Positions 15,001 to 25,569 of a DNA stretch of 64,000 bases are shown here, piece after piece. The notes under the pieces are model-generated. The model was not told the origin of the DNA. It made no database searches and saw nothing but the letters and a program-made list of their open reading frames with translations. Every line of letters begins with the position of its first letter. Within the stretch, counting starts at the first letter, position 1. The translations under genes were made by a program, and so were the position numbers. Source of the stretch: Ptiloglossa arizonensis (Eukaryota > Arthropoda > Insecta > Hymenoptera > Colletidae); assembly GCF_051014685.1 (NCBI RefSeq), contig NW_027478907.1:1-64000 (forward strand). The letters are read 5' to 3'.

Positions 15001-15030
15001 ATAACTAGAACGGCCTAGGGGGAAAACTGG
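1..15030. repeat. Family A satellite block, indel-noisy
   Basis: Monomers carry family A marks: TAATGGGGCGAG, CAGAAACTTTGC, CAGTTTTGAGG, ACTCCAAATTTT and CGAATAACTAGAACGG. CCTAGGGG spacings from the left edge are 180, 179, 187, 183, 181, 177, 174, 180, 176, 176, 175, 173, 176, 175 and 175. Length noise is therefore worst in the first kilobase, biased to insertions, and declines. The indels are mostly private to one monomer and often extend homopolymers or insert a stray base (for example GTTTGTAATGG or GAACCC). Substitutions relative to consensus are comparatively few. This pattern fits uncorrected long-read error over a real array better than biological decay. Real HOR structure is still visible beneath the noise. 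Single-base statements in this block should not be trusted. Confidence 0.9.
3214..6570. repeat. Recurring four-monomer motif (three copies) in family A
   Basis: Four marked monomers recur in the same order. M1 has a CAnTTGTAATCGGGCGAGC-type box, M2 has GATGCACCAG with TCATTCCG, M3 begins GGGGATAAC, and M4 has GAGGTTCTAC with GCGAAATAGGG. M1 sits near 3,235, 4,825 and 5,705; M2 near 3,452, 5,032 and 5,925; M3 near 3,580, 5,160 and 6,045; M4 near 3,830, 5,422 and 6,306. The second-to-third offset is about five monomers and the first-to-second about nine. The first and third copies also share a following monomer with ATGGCGGTTTTGAG. M4-like monomers reappear near 8,605. Base noise prevents an identity estimate. 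Confidence 0.75.
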
Positions 15031-15172
15031 CGCGAGTTTCTACTTTCAGATGCAACAGAAACTTTGCGGATTGGTCAATCCGTTCGCGAGATATGGCAGT
15101 TTTGAGGTAAGAAACGCTTGAGAAACTCCAAATTTTCGCAGTTCTGATGCTCGAAACGAATAACTAGAACGG
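15014..15172. repeat. Short monomer (159 bp) with a 17-bp deletion
   Basis: After CCTAGGGGG and AAAACT the sequence passes directly to GGCGCGAGTTTC. The usual ACTCATACCGTTGTAAT is missing. With one extra G the unit measures 159 bp instead of 175. This is the largest single-monomer length change I found in the window. It sits exactly where indel noise stops: the preceding few hundred bases still carry small indels, and everything to its right keeps strict phase. It may be a real deletion or an assembly join. Confidence 0.85.
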
Positions 15173-15753
15173 CCTAGGTGAAAACTACTCATACCGTTGT
15201 AATGGGGCGAGTTTCTACTTTCAGATGCAACAGAAACTTTGCGGATTGGTCAATCCGTTCGCGAGATATGGCAGTTTTGAAGTAAGAAACTCTTGAGAAA
15301 CTCCAAATTTTCGCAGTTCTGTTGCTCGAAACGAATAACTAGAACGGCCTAGGGGAAAACTACTCATACCGTTGTAATGGGGCGAGGTTCTACTTTCAGA
15401 TGCAACAGAAACTTTGCGGATTGGTCAATCCGTTCGCGAGATATGGCAGTTTTGAGGTAAGAAACGCTTGAGAAACTCCAAATTTTCGCAGTTCTGATGC
15501 TCGAAACGAATAACTAGAACGGCCTAGGTGAAAACTACTCATACCGTTGTAATGGGGCGAGTTTCTACTTTCAGATGCAACAGAAACTTTGCGGATTGGT
15601 CAATCCGTTCGCGAGATATGGCAGTTTTGAAGTAAGAAACTCTTGAGAAACTCCAAATTTTCGCAGTTCTGTTGCTCGAAACGAATAACTAGAACGGCCT
15701 AGGGGAAAACTACTCATACCGTTGTAATGGGGCGAGGTTCTACTTTCAGATGC
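15043..15753. repeat. Tandem dimer, 350-bp period
   Basis: The unusual CCTAGGTG (for CCTAGGGG) at 15,173 recurs at 15,523. The linked GAAGTAAGAAACTCTTGAG mark recurs with the same 350-bp offset. By eye 15,043-15,403 matches 15,393-15,753, after which the second copy diverges (GATGCCACAG, GGCTGTTTTG). This is a two-monomer duplication in register. Confidence 0.85.
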
Positions 15754-17310
15754 CACAGAAACTTTGCGGATTGGTCAATCCGTTCGCGAGATATGGCTGT
15801 TTTGAGGTAAGAAACACTTGAGAAACTCCAAATTTTCGCAGTTCTGTTGCTCGAAACAAATAACTAGAACGGCCTAGGGGAAAACTACTCATACCATTGT
15901 AATCGGGCGAGCTACTACTTTCAGATGCAACAGAAACTTTACGGATTGGTCAATTCGTTCGCGAGATATGGCAGTTTTGAGGTAAGAAACGCTTGAGAAA
16001 CTCCAAATTTTCGCAGTTCTGTTGCTCGAAACGAATAACTAGAACGGCCTAGGGGAAAACTACTCATGCCGTTGTAATCGGGAGAGCTTCTACTTTCAGA
16101 TGCAACAGAAATTTTGCGGATTGGTTAATCCGTTCGCGAGATGTGGCAGTTTTGAGGTAAGAAACGCTTGAGAAACTCCAAATTTTCGCAGTTCTGATGC
16201 TCGAAACGAATAACTAGAACGGCCTAGGGGAAAACTACTCATACCGTTGTAATCGGGAGAGCTTCTACTTTCAGATGCAACAGAAATTTTGCGTATTGGT
16301 CAATCCGTTCGCGAGATATGGCAGTTTTGAGATAAGAAACGCTTGAGAAACTCCAAATTTTCGCAGTTCTGATGCTCGAAACGAATAACTAGAACGGCCT
16401 AGGGGAAAACTACTCATACCGTTGTAATCGGGAGAGCTTCTACTTTCAGATGCAACAGAAATTTTGCGTATTGGTCAATCCGTTCGCGAGATATGGCAGT
16501 TTTGAGGTAAGAAACGCTTGAGAAACTCCAAATTTTCGCAGTTCTGATGCTCGAAACGAATAACTAGAACGGCCTAGGGGAAAACTACTCATACCGTTGT
16601 AATGGGGCGAGTTTCTACTTTCAGATGCAACAGAAACTTTGCGGATTGGTCAATCCATTCGCGAGATATGGCAGTTTTGAGGTAAGAAACTCTTGAGAAA
16701 CTCCAAATTTTCGCAGTTCTGATGCTCGAAACGAATAACTAGAACGGCCTAGGGGAAAACTACTCATACCGTTGTAATCGGGAGAGCTTCTACTTTCAGA
16801 TGCAACAGAAATTTTGCGTATTGGTCAATCCGTTCGCGAGATATGGCAGTTTTGAGGTAAGAAACGCTTGAGAAACTCCAAATTTTCGCAGTTCTGTTGC
16901 TCGAAACGAATAACTAGAACGGCCTAGGGGAAACCTACTCATACCATTGTAATCCGGCGAGCTTCTACTTTCAGATGCAACAGAAACTTTGCGGATTGGT
17001 CAATCCGTTCGCGAGATATGGCAGTTTTGAGGTAAGAAACGCTTGAGAAACTCCAAATTTTCGCAGTTCTGATGCTCGAAACGAATAACTAGAACCGCCT
17101 AGGGCAAAACTACTCATACCGTTGTAATCGGGAGAGCTTCTACTTTCAGATGCAACAGAAGTTTTGCGTATTGGTCAATCCGTTCGCGAAATATGGCAGT
17201 TTTGAGGTAAGAAACGCTTGAGAAACTCCAAATTTTCGCAGTTCTGATGCTCGAAACGAATAACTAGAACGGCCTAGGGGAAAACTACTCATACCGTTGT
17301 AATGGGGCGA

Positions 17311-17389
17311 GTTTCTACTTTCAGATGCAACAGAAACTTTGCGGATTGGTCAATCCATTCGCGAGATATGGCAGTTTTGAGGTAAGAAA
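17311..17389 (+). other. Splice-like acceptor and donor around a 57-nt open segment (exemplar)
   Basis: The pyrimidine-rich TTTCTACTTTCAG ends at 17,324, and GAG followed by GTAAGA has its GT at 17,382-17,383. The 57 nt between them (17,325-17,381) start with ATG and hold 19 sense codons without a stop, reading MQQKLCGLVNPFARYGSFE. The remaining 118 nt of the period would be intron-like, and CTGAT in TTCTGATGC is a possible branch site. Family A monomers mostly keep both signals. Many family B monomers have lost the acceptor (TTTCAAATG, TTTCATATG) or the donor (GAGATAAG, GACATAAG, GATCTAAG). No transcript evidence is available here. Confidence 0.3.
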
Positions 17390-18348
17390 CGCTTGAGAAA
17401 CTCCAAATTTTCGCAGTTCTGTTGCTCGAAACGAATAACTAGAACGGCCTAGGGGAAAACTACTCATACCGTTGTAATGGGGCGAGTTTCTACTTTCAGA
17501 TGCAACAGAAACTTTGCGGATTGGTCAATCCGTTCGCGAGATATGGCAGTTTTGAGGTAAGAAACGCTTGAGAAACTCCAAATTTTCGCAGTTCTGATGC
17601 TCGAAACGAATAACTAGAACGGCCTAGGGGAAAACTACTCATACCGTTGTAATGGGGCGAGTTTCTACTTTCAGATGCAACAGAAACTTTGCGGATTGGT
17701 CAATCCATTCGCGAGATATGGCAGTTTTGAGGTAAGAAACGCTTGAGAAACTCCAACTTTTCGCAGTTCTGATGCTCGAAACGAATAACTAGAACGGCCT
17801 AGGGGAAAACTACCCATACCGTTGTAATGGGGCGAGTTTCTACTTTCAGATGCGACAGAAACTTTGCGGATTGGTCAATCCGTTCACGAGATATGGCAGT
17901 TTTGATGTAAGAAACGCTTGAGAAACTCCAAATTTTCGCAGTTCTGATGCTCGAAACGAATAACTAGAACGGCCTAGGGGAAAACTACTCATAGCGTTGT
18001 AATGGGGCGAGTTTCTACTTTCAGATGCAAGAGAAATTTTGCGGGTTTTCAATCCGCTCGCGAGATATGGCAGTTTTGAGGTAAGAAACGCTTGAGAAAC
18101 TCCAACTTTTCGCAGTTCTGATGCTCGAAACGAATAACAAGAACGGCCTAGGGGAAAACTACTCATACCGTTGTAATGGGGCGAGTTTCTACTTTCAGAT
18201 GCAACAGAAACTTTGCGGATTGGTCAATCCGTTCGCGAGATATGGCAATTTTGAGGAAAGAAACGCTTGAGAAACTCCAAATTTTCGCAGTTCTGATGCT
18301 CGAAACGAATAACAAGAACGGCCTAGGGGAAAACTACTCATACCGTTT

Positions 18349-19746
18349 TAATCGGGAGAGCTTCTACTTTCAGATGCAACAGAAATTTTGCGTATTGGTC
18401 AAACCGTTCGCGAGATATGGCAGTTTTGAGGTAAGGAACGCTTGAGAAACTCAAAATTTTCGCAGTTCTGATGCTCGAAACGAATAACTAGAACGGCCTA
18501 GGGGAAAACTACTCATATCGTTGTAATGGGGCGAGTTTCTCCTTTCAGATGCAACAGAAACTTTGCGGATTGGTCAATCCGTTCGCGAGAAATGGCAGTT
18601 TAGAGGTAAGAAACGCTTGAGAAACTCCAAATTTTCGCAGTTCTGATGCACGAAACGAATAACTAGAACGGCCTAGGGGAAAACTACTCATACCGTTGTA
18701 ATGGGGCGAGTTTCTACTTTCAGATGCAACAGAAACTTTGCGGATTGGTCAATCCGTTCGCGAGAAATGGCAGTTTAGAGGTAAGAAACGCTTGAGAAAC
18801 TCCAAATTTTCGCAGTTCTGATGCACGAAACGAATAACAAGAACGGCCTAGGGGAAAACTACTCATACCATTTTAATCGGGAGAGCTTCTACTTTCAGAT
18901 GCAAGAGACATTTTGCGGTTGGTCAATCCGCTCGCGAGATATGGCAGTTTTGAGGTAAGAAACGATTGAGAAACTCCAAATTTTCGCAGTTCTGATGCTC
19001 GAAACGAATAACAAGAACGGCCTAGGGGAAAACTACTCATACCATTTTAATCGGGAGAGCTTCTACTTTCAGATGCAACAGAAATTTTGCGTATTGGTCA
19101 AACCGTTCGCGAGATATGGCAGTTTTGAGGTAAGGAACGCTTGAGAAACTCAAAATTTTCGCAGTTCGGATGCTCGAAACGAATAACTAGAACGGCCTAG
19201 GGGAAAACTACTCATATCGTTGTAATGGGGCGAGTTTCTCCTTTCAGATGCAACAGAAACTTTGCGGATTGGTCAATCCGTTCGCGAGAAATGGCAGTTT
19301 AGAGGTAAGAAACGCTTGAGAAACTCCAAATTTTCGCTGTTCTGATGCACGAAACGAATAACTAGAACGGCCTAGGGGAAAACTACTCATACCGTTGTAA
19401 TGGGGCGAGTTTCTACTTTCAGATGCAACAGAAACTTTGCGGATTGGTCAATCCGTTCGCGAGAAATGGCAGTTTAGAGGTAAGAAACGCTTGAGAAACT
19501 CCAAATTTTCGCAGTTCTGATGCACGAAACGAATAACAAGAACGGCCTAGGGGAAAACTACTCATACCATTTTAATCGGGAGAGCTTCTACTTTCAGATG
19601 CAAGAGACATTTTGCGGTTGGTCAATCCGCTCGCGAGATATGGCAGTTTTGAGGTAAGAAACGATTGAGAAACTCCAAATTTTCGCAGTTCTGATGCTCG
19701 AAACGAATAACAAGAACGGCCTAGGGGAAAACTACTCATACCATTT
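18349..19746. repeat. Four-monomer HOR, two tandem copies of 699 bp
   Basis: The rare GGTCAAACCG mark lies at 18,401, 19,100 and 19,799 (starts of AAACCG), a 699-bp period. It is 699 and not 700 because one monomer in each copy has GCGGTTGG for GCGGATTGG, a shared one-base deletion. Each copy contains an A'-type monomer, a CTCATATCG with GTTTCTCC monomer, an AGAAATGGCAGTTTAGAGG monomer and a GCAAGAGACATTTTGCGG monomer. I noticed only a few differences between copies (TTCTGATG versus TTCGGATG, CGCAGTT versus CGCTGTT). The shared deletion shows that the copies descend from one duplication. Confidence 0.9.
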
Positions 19747-21817
19747 TAATCGGGAGAGCTTCTACTTTCAGATGCAACAGAAATTTTGCGTATTGGTCAA
19801 ACCGTTCGCGAGATATGGCAGTTTTGAGGTAAGAAACGCTTGAGAAACTCCAACTTTTCGCAGTTCTGATGCTCGAAACGAATAACTAGAACGGCCTAGG
19901 GAAAACTACTCATACCGTTGTAATGGGGCGAGTTTCTACTTTCAGATGCAACAGAAACTTTGCGGATTGGTCAATCCGTTCGCGAGAAATGGCAGTTTTG
20001 AAGTAAGAAACGCTTGAGAAACTCCAAATTTTCGCAGTTCTGATGCTCGAAACGAATAACTAGATCGGCCTAGGGGAAAACTACTCATACCATTGTAATC
20101 GGGAGAGCTTCTACTTTCAGATGCAACAGAAATTTTGCGTATTGGTCAATCCGTTCGCGAGATATGGCAGTTTTGAGGTAAGAAACGCTTGAGAAACTCC
20201 AACTTTTCGCAGTTCTGATGCTCGAAACGAATAACAAGAACGGCCTAGGGGAAAACTACTCATACCGTTGTAATGGGGCGAGTTTCTACTTTCAGATGCA
20301 ACAGAAACTTTGCGGATTGGTCAATCCGTTCGCGAGATATGGCAGTTTTGAGGTAAGAAACGCTTGAGAAACTCCAAATTTTCGCAGTTCTGATGCACGA
20401 AACGAATAACTAGAACGGCCTAGGGGAAAACTACTCATATCGTTGTAATGGGGCGAGTTTCTACTTTCAGATGCAAGAGACATTTTGCGGATTGGTCAAT
20501 CCGCTCGCGAGATATGGCAGTTTTGAGGTAAGAAACGCTTGAGAAACTCCAAATTTTCTCAGTTCTGATGCTCGAAACGAATAACTAGAACGGCCTAGGG
20601 GAAAACTATTCATACCGTTGTAATGGGGCGAGTTTCTACTTTCAGATGCAACAGAAACTTTGCGGATTGGTCAATCCGTTCGCGACATATGGCAGTTTAG
20701 AGGTAAGAAACGCTTGAGAAACTCCAACTTTTCGCAGTTCTGATGCTCGAAACGAATAACTAGAACGGCCTAGGGGAAAACTACTCATACCGTTGTAATG
20801 GGGCGAGTTTCTACTTTCAGATGCAAGAGAAATTTTGCGGGTTTGTCAATCCGCTCGCGAGATATGGCAGTTTTGAGGTAAGAAACGCTTGAGAAACTCC
20901 AAATTTTCGCAGTTCTGATGCTCTAAACGAATAACTAGAACAGCCTAGGGAAAACTACTCATACCGTTGTAATGGGGCGAGTTTCTACTTTCAGATGCAA
21001 CAGAAACTATGCGGATTGGTCAATCCGTTCGCGACATATGGCAGTTTAGAGGTAAGAAACGCTTGAGAAACTCCAACTTTTCGCAGTTCTGATGCTCGAA
21101 ACGAATAACTAGAACGGCCTAGGGGAAAACTACTCATACCGTTGTAATGGGGCGAGTTTCTACTTTCAGATGCAACAGAAACTTTGCGGATTGGTCAATC
21201 CGTTCGCGAGATATGGCAGTTTAGAGGTAAGAAACGCTTGAGAAACTCCAAATTTTCGCAGTTCTGATGCTCGTAACGAATAACTAGAACGGCCTAGGGG
21301 AAAACTACTCATACCGTTGTAATCGGGAGAGCTTCTACTTTCAGATGCAAAAGAAATTTTGCGTATTGGTCAATCCGTTCGCGAGATATGGCAGTTTTGA
21401 GGTAAGAATCGCTTGAGAAACTCCAACTTTTCGCAGTTCTGATGCTCGAAACGAATAACAAGACGGGCCTAGGGGAAAACTACTCATACCGTTGTAATGG
21501 GGCGAGTTTCTACTTTCAGATGCAACAGAAACTTTGCGGATTGGTCAATCCGTTCGCGAGATATGGCAGTTTTGAGGTAAGGAACGCTTGAGAAACTCAA
21601 AATTTTCGCAGTTCTGATGCTCGAAACGAATAACTAGAACGGCCTAGGGGAAAACTACTCATACCGTTGTAATGGGGTGAGTTTCTACTTTCAGATGCAA
21701 CAGAAACTTTGCGGATTGGTCAATCCGTTCGCGAGATATGGCAGTTTTGAGGTAAGAAACGCTTGAGAAACTCCAACTTTTCGCAGTTCTGATGCTGGAA
21801 ACGAATAACTAGAACGG

Positions 21818-21991
21818 CCTAGGGAAAACTACTCATACCGTTGTAATGGGGCGAGTTTCTACTTTCAGATGCAACAGAATCTTTGCGGATTGGTCAATCC
21901 GTTCGCGAGAAATGGCAGTTTGGAGGTAAGAAACGCTTGAGAAACTCAAAATTTTCGCAGTTCTGATGCTCGAAACGAATGACTAGAACGG
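21818..21991. repeat. Chimeric A/B monomer at the family boundary
   Basis: The left part reads as family A (TAATGGGGCGAG, then ATCTTTGCGG, a derivative of the A form). The right part reads as family B (CAGTTTGGAGG, ACTCAAAATTTT, CGAATGACTAG, then GGGGAGAAGTACGC in the next unit). The switch lies between about 21,900 and 21,925, near GAGAAATGGCAGTTTGG. All units to the left are A or A'; those to the right are B. One base of the G run is missing at 21,824, so the unit is 174 bp. This is the expected product of an in-register unequal exchange between diverged monomers. Confidence 0.85.
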
Positions 21992-23741
21992 CCTAGGGGA
22001 GAAGTACGCATACCGTTGTAATCGGGCGAGTTTCTACTTTCAGATGCAACAGAAATTTTGCGGATTGATCAATCCGTTCGCGAGATATGGCCGTTTGGAT
22101 GTAAGAAACGCTTGAGGAACTCAAAATTTTCGCAGTTCGGATGCTAGAAACGAATGACTAGAACGGCCTAGGGGAGAAGTGCGCATACCGTTGTAATCGG
22201 GCGAGTTTCTACTTTCAGAAGCAACAGAAATTTTGCGGATTGGTCAATCCGTTCGCGAGATATGGCAGTTTGGAGGTAAGAAACGCTTGAGAAACTCAAA
22301 ATTTTCGCATTTCTGATGCCCGAAACGAATGACTAGAACGGCCTAGGGGAGAAGTACGCATAACGTTGTAATCGGGCGAGTTTCTACTTTCAGATGCAAC
22401 AGAAATTTTGCGGATTGATCAATCCGTTCGCGAGATATGGCAGTTTGGAGATAAGAAACGCTTGAGAAACTCAAAATTTTCGCAGTTCTGATGCTCTAAA
22501 CGAATGACTAGAACGGCCTAGGGGAGAAGTGCGCATACCGTTGTAATCGGGCGAGTTTCTACTTTCAGAAGCAACAGAAATTTTGCGGATTGGTCAATCC
22601 GTTCGCGAGATATGGCAGTTTGGAGGTAAGAAACGCTTGAGAAACTCAAAATTTTCGCAGTTCTGATGCCCGAAACGAATGACTAGAACGGCCTAGGGGA
22701 GAAGTACGCATAACGTTGTAATCGGGCGAGTTTCTACTTTCATATGCAACAGAAATTTTGCGGATTGGTCGATCCGTTCGCGAGATATGGCAGTTTGGAA
22801 GTAAGAAACGCTAAAGAAACTCAAAATTTTCGCAGTTCTGATGCTAGAAACGAATGACTAGAACGGCCTAGGGGAGAAGTGCGCATACCTTCGTAATCGG
22901 GCGAGTTTCTACTTTCAGAAGCAACAGAAATTTTGCGGATTGGTCAATCCGTTCGCGAGATATGGCAGTTTGGAGGTAAGAAACGCTTGAGAAACTCAAA
23001 ATTTTCGCAGTTCTGATGCTCGAAACGAATAACTAGAACGTCCTAGGGGAGAAGGACGCATACCGTTGTAATCGGGCGAGTTTCTACTTTCAGATGCAAC
23101 AGAAATTATGCGGATTGGTCAATCCGTTCGCTCGATATGGCAGTTTGGAGGTAAGAAACGCTTGAGAAACTCAAAATTTTCGCAGTTCTGATGCTCGAAA
23201 CGAATGACTAGAACGGCCTAGTGGAGAAGTACGCATACCGTTGTAATCGGGCGAGTTTCTACTTTCAAATGCAACAGAAATTATGCGGATTGGTCAATCC
23301 GTTCGCGAGATATGGCCGTTTGGATGTAAGAAACGCTTGAGAAACTCAAAATTTTCGCAGTTCTGATGCTCGAAACGAATAACTAGAACTGCCTAGGGGA
23401 AAAGTGCGCATACCGTTGTAATCGGGCGAGTTTCTACTTTCAGAAGCAACAGAAATTTTGCGGATTGGTCAATCCGTTCGCGAGATATGGCAGTTTGGAG
23501 GTAAGAAACGCTTGAGAAACTCAAAATTTTCGAAGTTCTGATGCTCGAAACGAATGACTAGAACGGCCTAGGGGAGAAGTACGCATACCTTTGTAATCGG
23601 GCGAGTTTCTACTTTCAGATACAACAGAAATTATGCGGATTGGTCAATCCGTTCGCGAGATATGGCAGTTTGGAGGTACGAAAGGCTTGAGAAGCTCAAA
23701 ATTTTCGCAGTTCTGATGCTCGAAACGAATGACTAGAACGG

Positions 23742-24091
23742 CCTAGGGGAGAAGTACGCATACCGTTGTAATCGGGCGAGTTTCTACTTTCAGATGCAAC
23801 AGAAATTTTGCGGATTGATCAATCCGTTCGCGAGATATGGCAGTTTGGCGATAAGAAACGCTTGAGAAACTCAAAATTTTCGCAGTTCTGATGCTCTAAA
23901 CGAATGACTAGAACGGCCTAGGGGAGAAGTACGCATACCGTTGTAATCGGGCGAGTTTCTACTTTCAGATGCAACAGAAATTTTGCGGATTGATCAATCC
24001 GTTCGCGAGATATGGCAGTTTGGCGATAAGAAACGCTTGAGAAACTCAAAATTTTCGCAGTTCTGATGCTCTAAACGAATGACTAGAACGG
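23742..24091. repeat. Adjacent identical monomer pair
   Basis: Monomers 23,742-23,916 and 23,917-24,091 read the same throughout, including the rare GGCGATAAG and GATGCTCTAAACG marks. Neighbouring units differ at several sites. This is the smallest possible tandem duplication, one 175-bp unit, and looks recent. Confidence 0.85.
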
Positions 24092-25569
24092 CCTAGGGGA
24101 AAACTACACATACCGTTGTAATCGGGCGAGTTTCTACTTTCAGAAGCAACAGAAATTTTGCGGATTGGCCAATCCGTTCGCGAGATATGGCAGTTTGGAG
24201 GTAAGAAACGCTTGAGAAACTAAAAATTTTCGCAGTTCTGATGCTCGAAACGAATGACTAGAACGGCCTAGGGGAGAAGTACGCATACCGTTGTAATCGG
24301 GCGAGTTTCTACTTTCAGATGCAACAGAAATTTTGCGGATTGATCAATCCGTTCGCGAGATATGGCAGTTTGGATATAAGAAACGCTTGAGAAACTCAAA
24401 ATTTTCGCAGTTCTGATGCTCTAAACGAATGACTAGAACGGCCTAGGGGAAAACTACACATACCGTTGTAATCGGGCGAGTTTCTACTTTCAGATGCAAC
24501 AGAAATTTTGCGGATTGATCAATCCGTTCGCGAGATATGGCAGTTTGGAGATAAGAAACGCTTGAGAAACTCAAAATTTTCGCAGTTCTGATGCTCTAAA
24601 CGAATGACTAGAACGGCCTAGGGGAAAACTACACATACCGTTGTAATCGGGCGAGTTTCTACTTTCAGAAGCAAAAGAAATTTTGCGGATTGGCCAATCC
24701 GTTCGCGAGATATGGCAGTTTGGAGGTAAGAAACGCTTGAGAAACTAAAAATTTTCGCAGTTCTGATGCTCGAAACGAATAACTAGAACGGCCTAGGGGA
24801 AAACTACACCTACCATTGTAATCGGGCGAGTTTCTACTTTCATATGCAACAGAAATTTTGCGGATTGGTCAATCCGTTCGCGAGATATGGCAGTTTGGAG
24901 GTAAGAAACGCTTGAGAAACTCAAAATTTTCGAAGTTCTGATGCTCGAAACGAATGACTAGAACGGCCTAGGGGAGAAGTACGCATACCTTTGTAATCGG
25001 GCGAGTTTCTACTTTCAGATGCAACAGAAATTATGCGGATTGGTCAATCCGTTCGCGAGATATGGCAGTTTGGCGGTAAGAAAGGCTTGAGAAGCTCAAA
25101 ATTTTCGCAGTTCTGATGCTCGAAACGAATGACTAGAACGGCCTAGGGGAGAAGTACGCATACCGTTGTAATCAGGCGAGTTTCTACTTTCAGATGCAAC
25201 AGAAATTATGCGGATTGGTCAATCCGTTCGCGAGATATGGCAGTTTGGAGGTAAGAAACGCTTGAGGAACTCAAAATTTTCGCAGTTCTGATGCTCGAAA
25301 CGAATAACTAGAACGGCCTAGGGGAAAACTACAGCTACCGTTGTAATCGGGCGAGTTTCTACTTTCAGATGCAACAGAAATTTTGCGGATTGGTCAATCC
25401 GTTCGCGAGATATGGCAGTTTGGAGGTAAGAAACCCTTGAGAAACTAAAAATTTTCGCAGTTCTGATGCTCGAAACGAATACACTAGAACCGCCTAGGGG
25501 AAAAGTGCACATACCGTTGTAATCGGGCGAGTTTCTACTTTCAAATGCAACAGAAATTTTGCGGATTGG

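Larger units (their letters stand above)
11340..15980. repeat. Interspersed dimer variant, four copies
   Basis: A marked pair of adjacent monomers recurs. The first has GAAACACTTGAG with GTTGCTCGAAACAAATAAC. The second has ACCATTGTAATCGGGCGAGC followed by TACTAC and TTTACGGATTGGTCAATTCG. The CACTTGAG mark falls at about 11,431, 13,188, 14,425 and 15,813, that is about 10, 7 and 8 monomers apart once local indels are allowed for. The last copy lies in clean sequence, so the variant pair is real and not an error product. It shows that HOR organisation crosses the quality boundary near 15,030. Confidence 0.75.
15031..21920. repeat. Family A satellite block, clean, with A' subfamily
   Basis: Phase is strict at 175 bp from 15,173 to 17,973. 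It then shows only six single-base deletions, near 18,048, 18,911, 19,611, 19,901, 20,947 and 21,824. Two variants are intermixed: standard A (TAATGGGGCGAGTTTC, AAACTTTGCGGATTGG) and A' (TAATCGGGAGAGCTTC, AAATTTTGCGTATTGG). A' occurs near 16,080, 16,255, 16,430, 16,780, 17,130, 18,350, 19,050, 19,750, 20,100 and 21,325. A' already carries TAATCGGG and AAATTTT, which are otherwise family B marks, so it may be an intermediate or a gene-conversion product. Confidence 0.9.

Noticed and set aside
1..15030. Ageing, degenerate array edge
   Set aside because: Decay should leave many substitutions, shared indels and transposon insertions. Here the noise is mainly private indels with few substitutions, and stops abruptly at about 15,030. 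Sequence error explains it better, though decay is not excluded.
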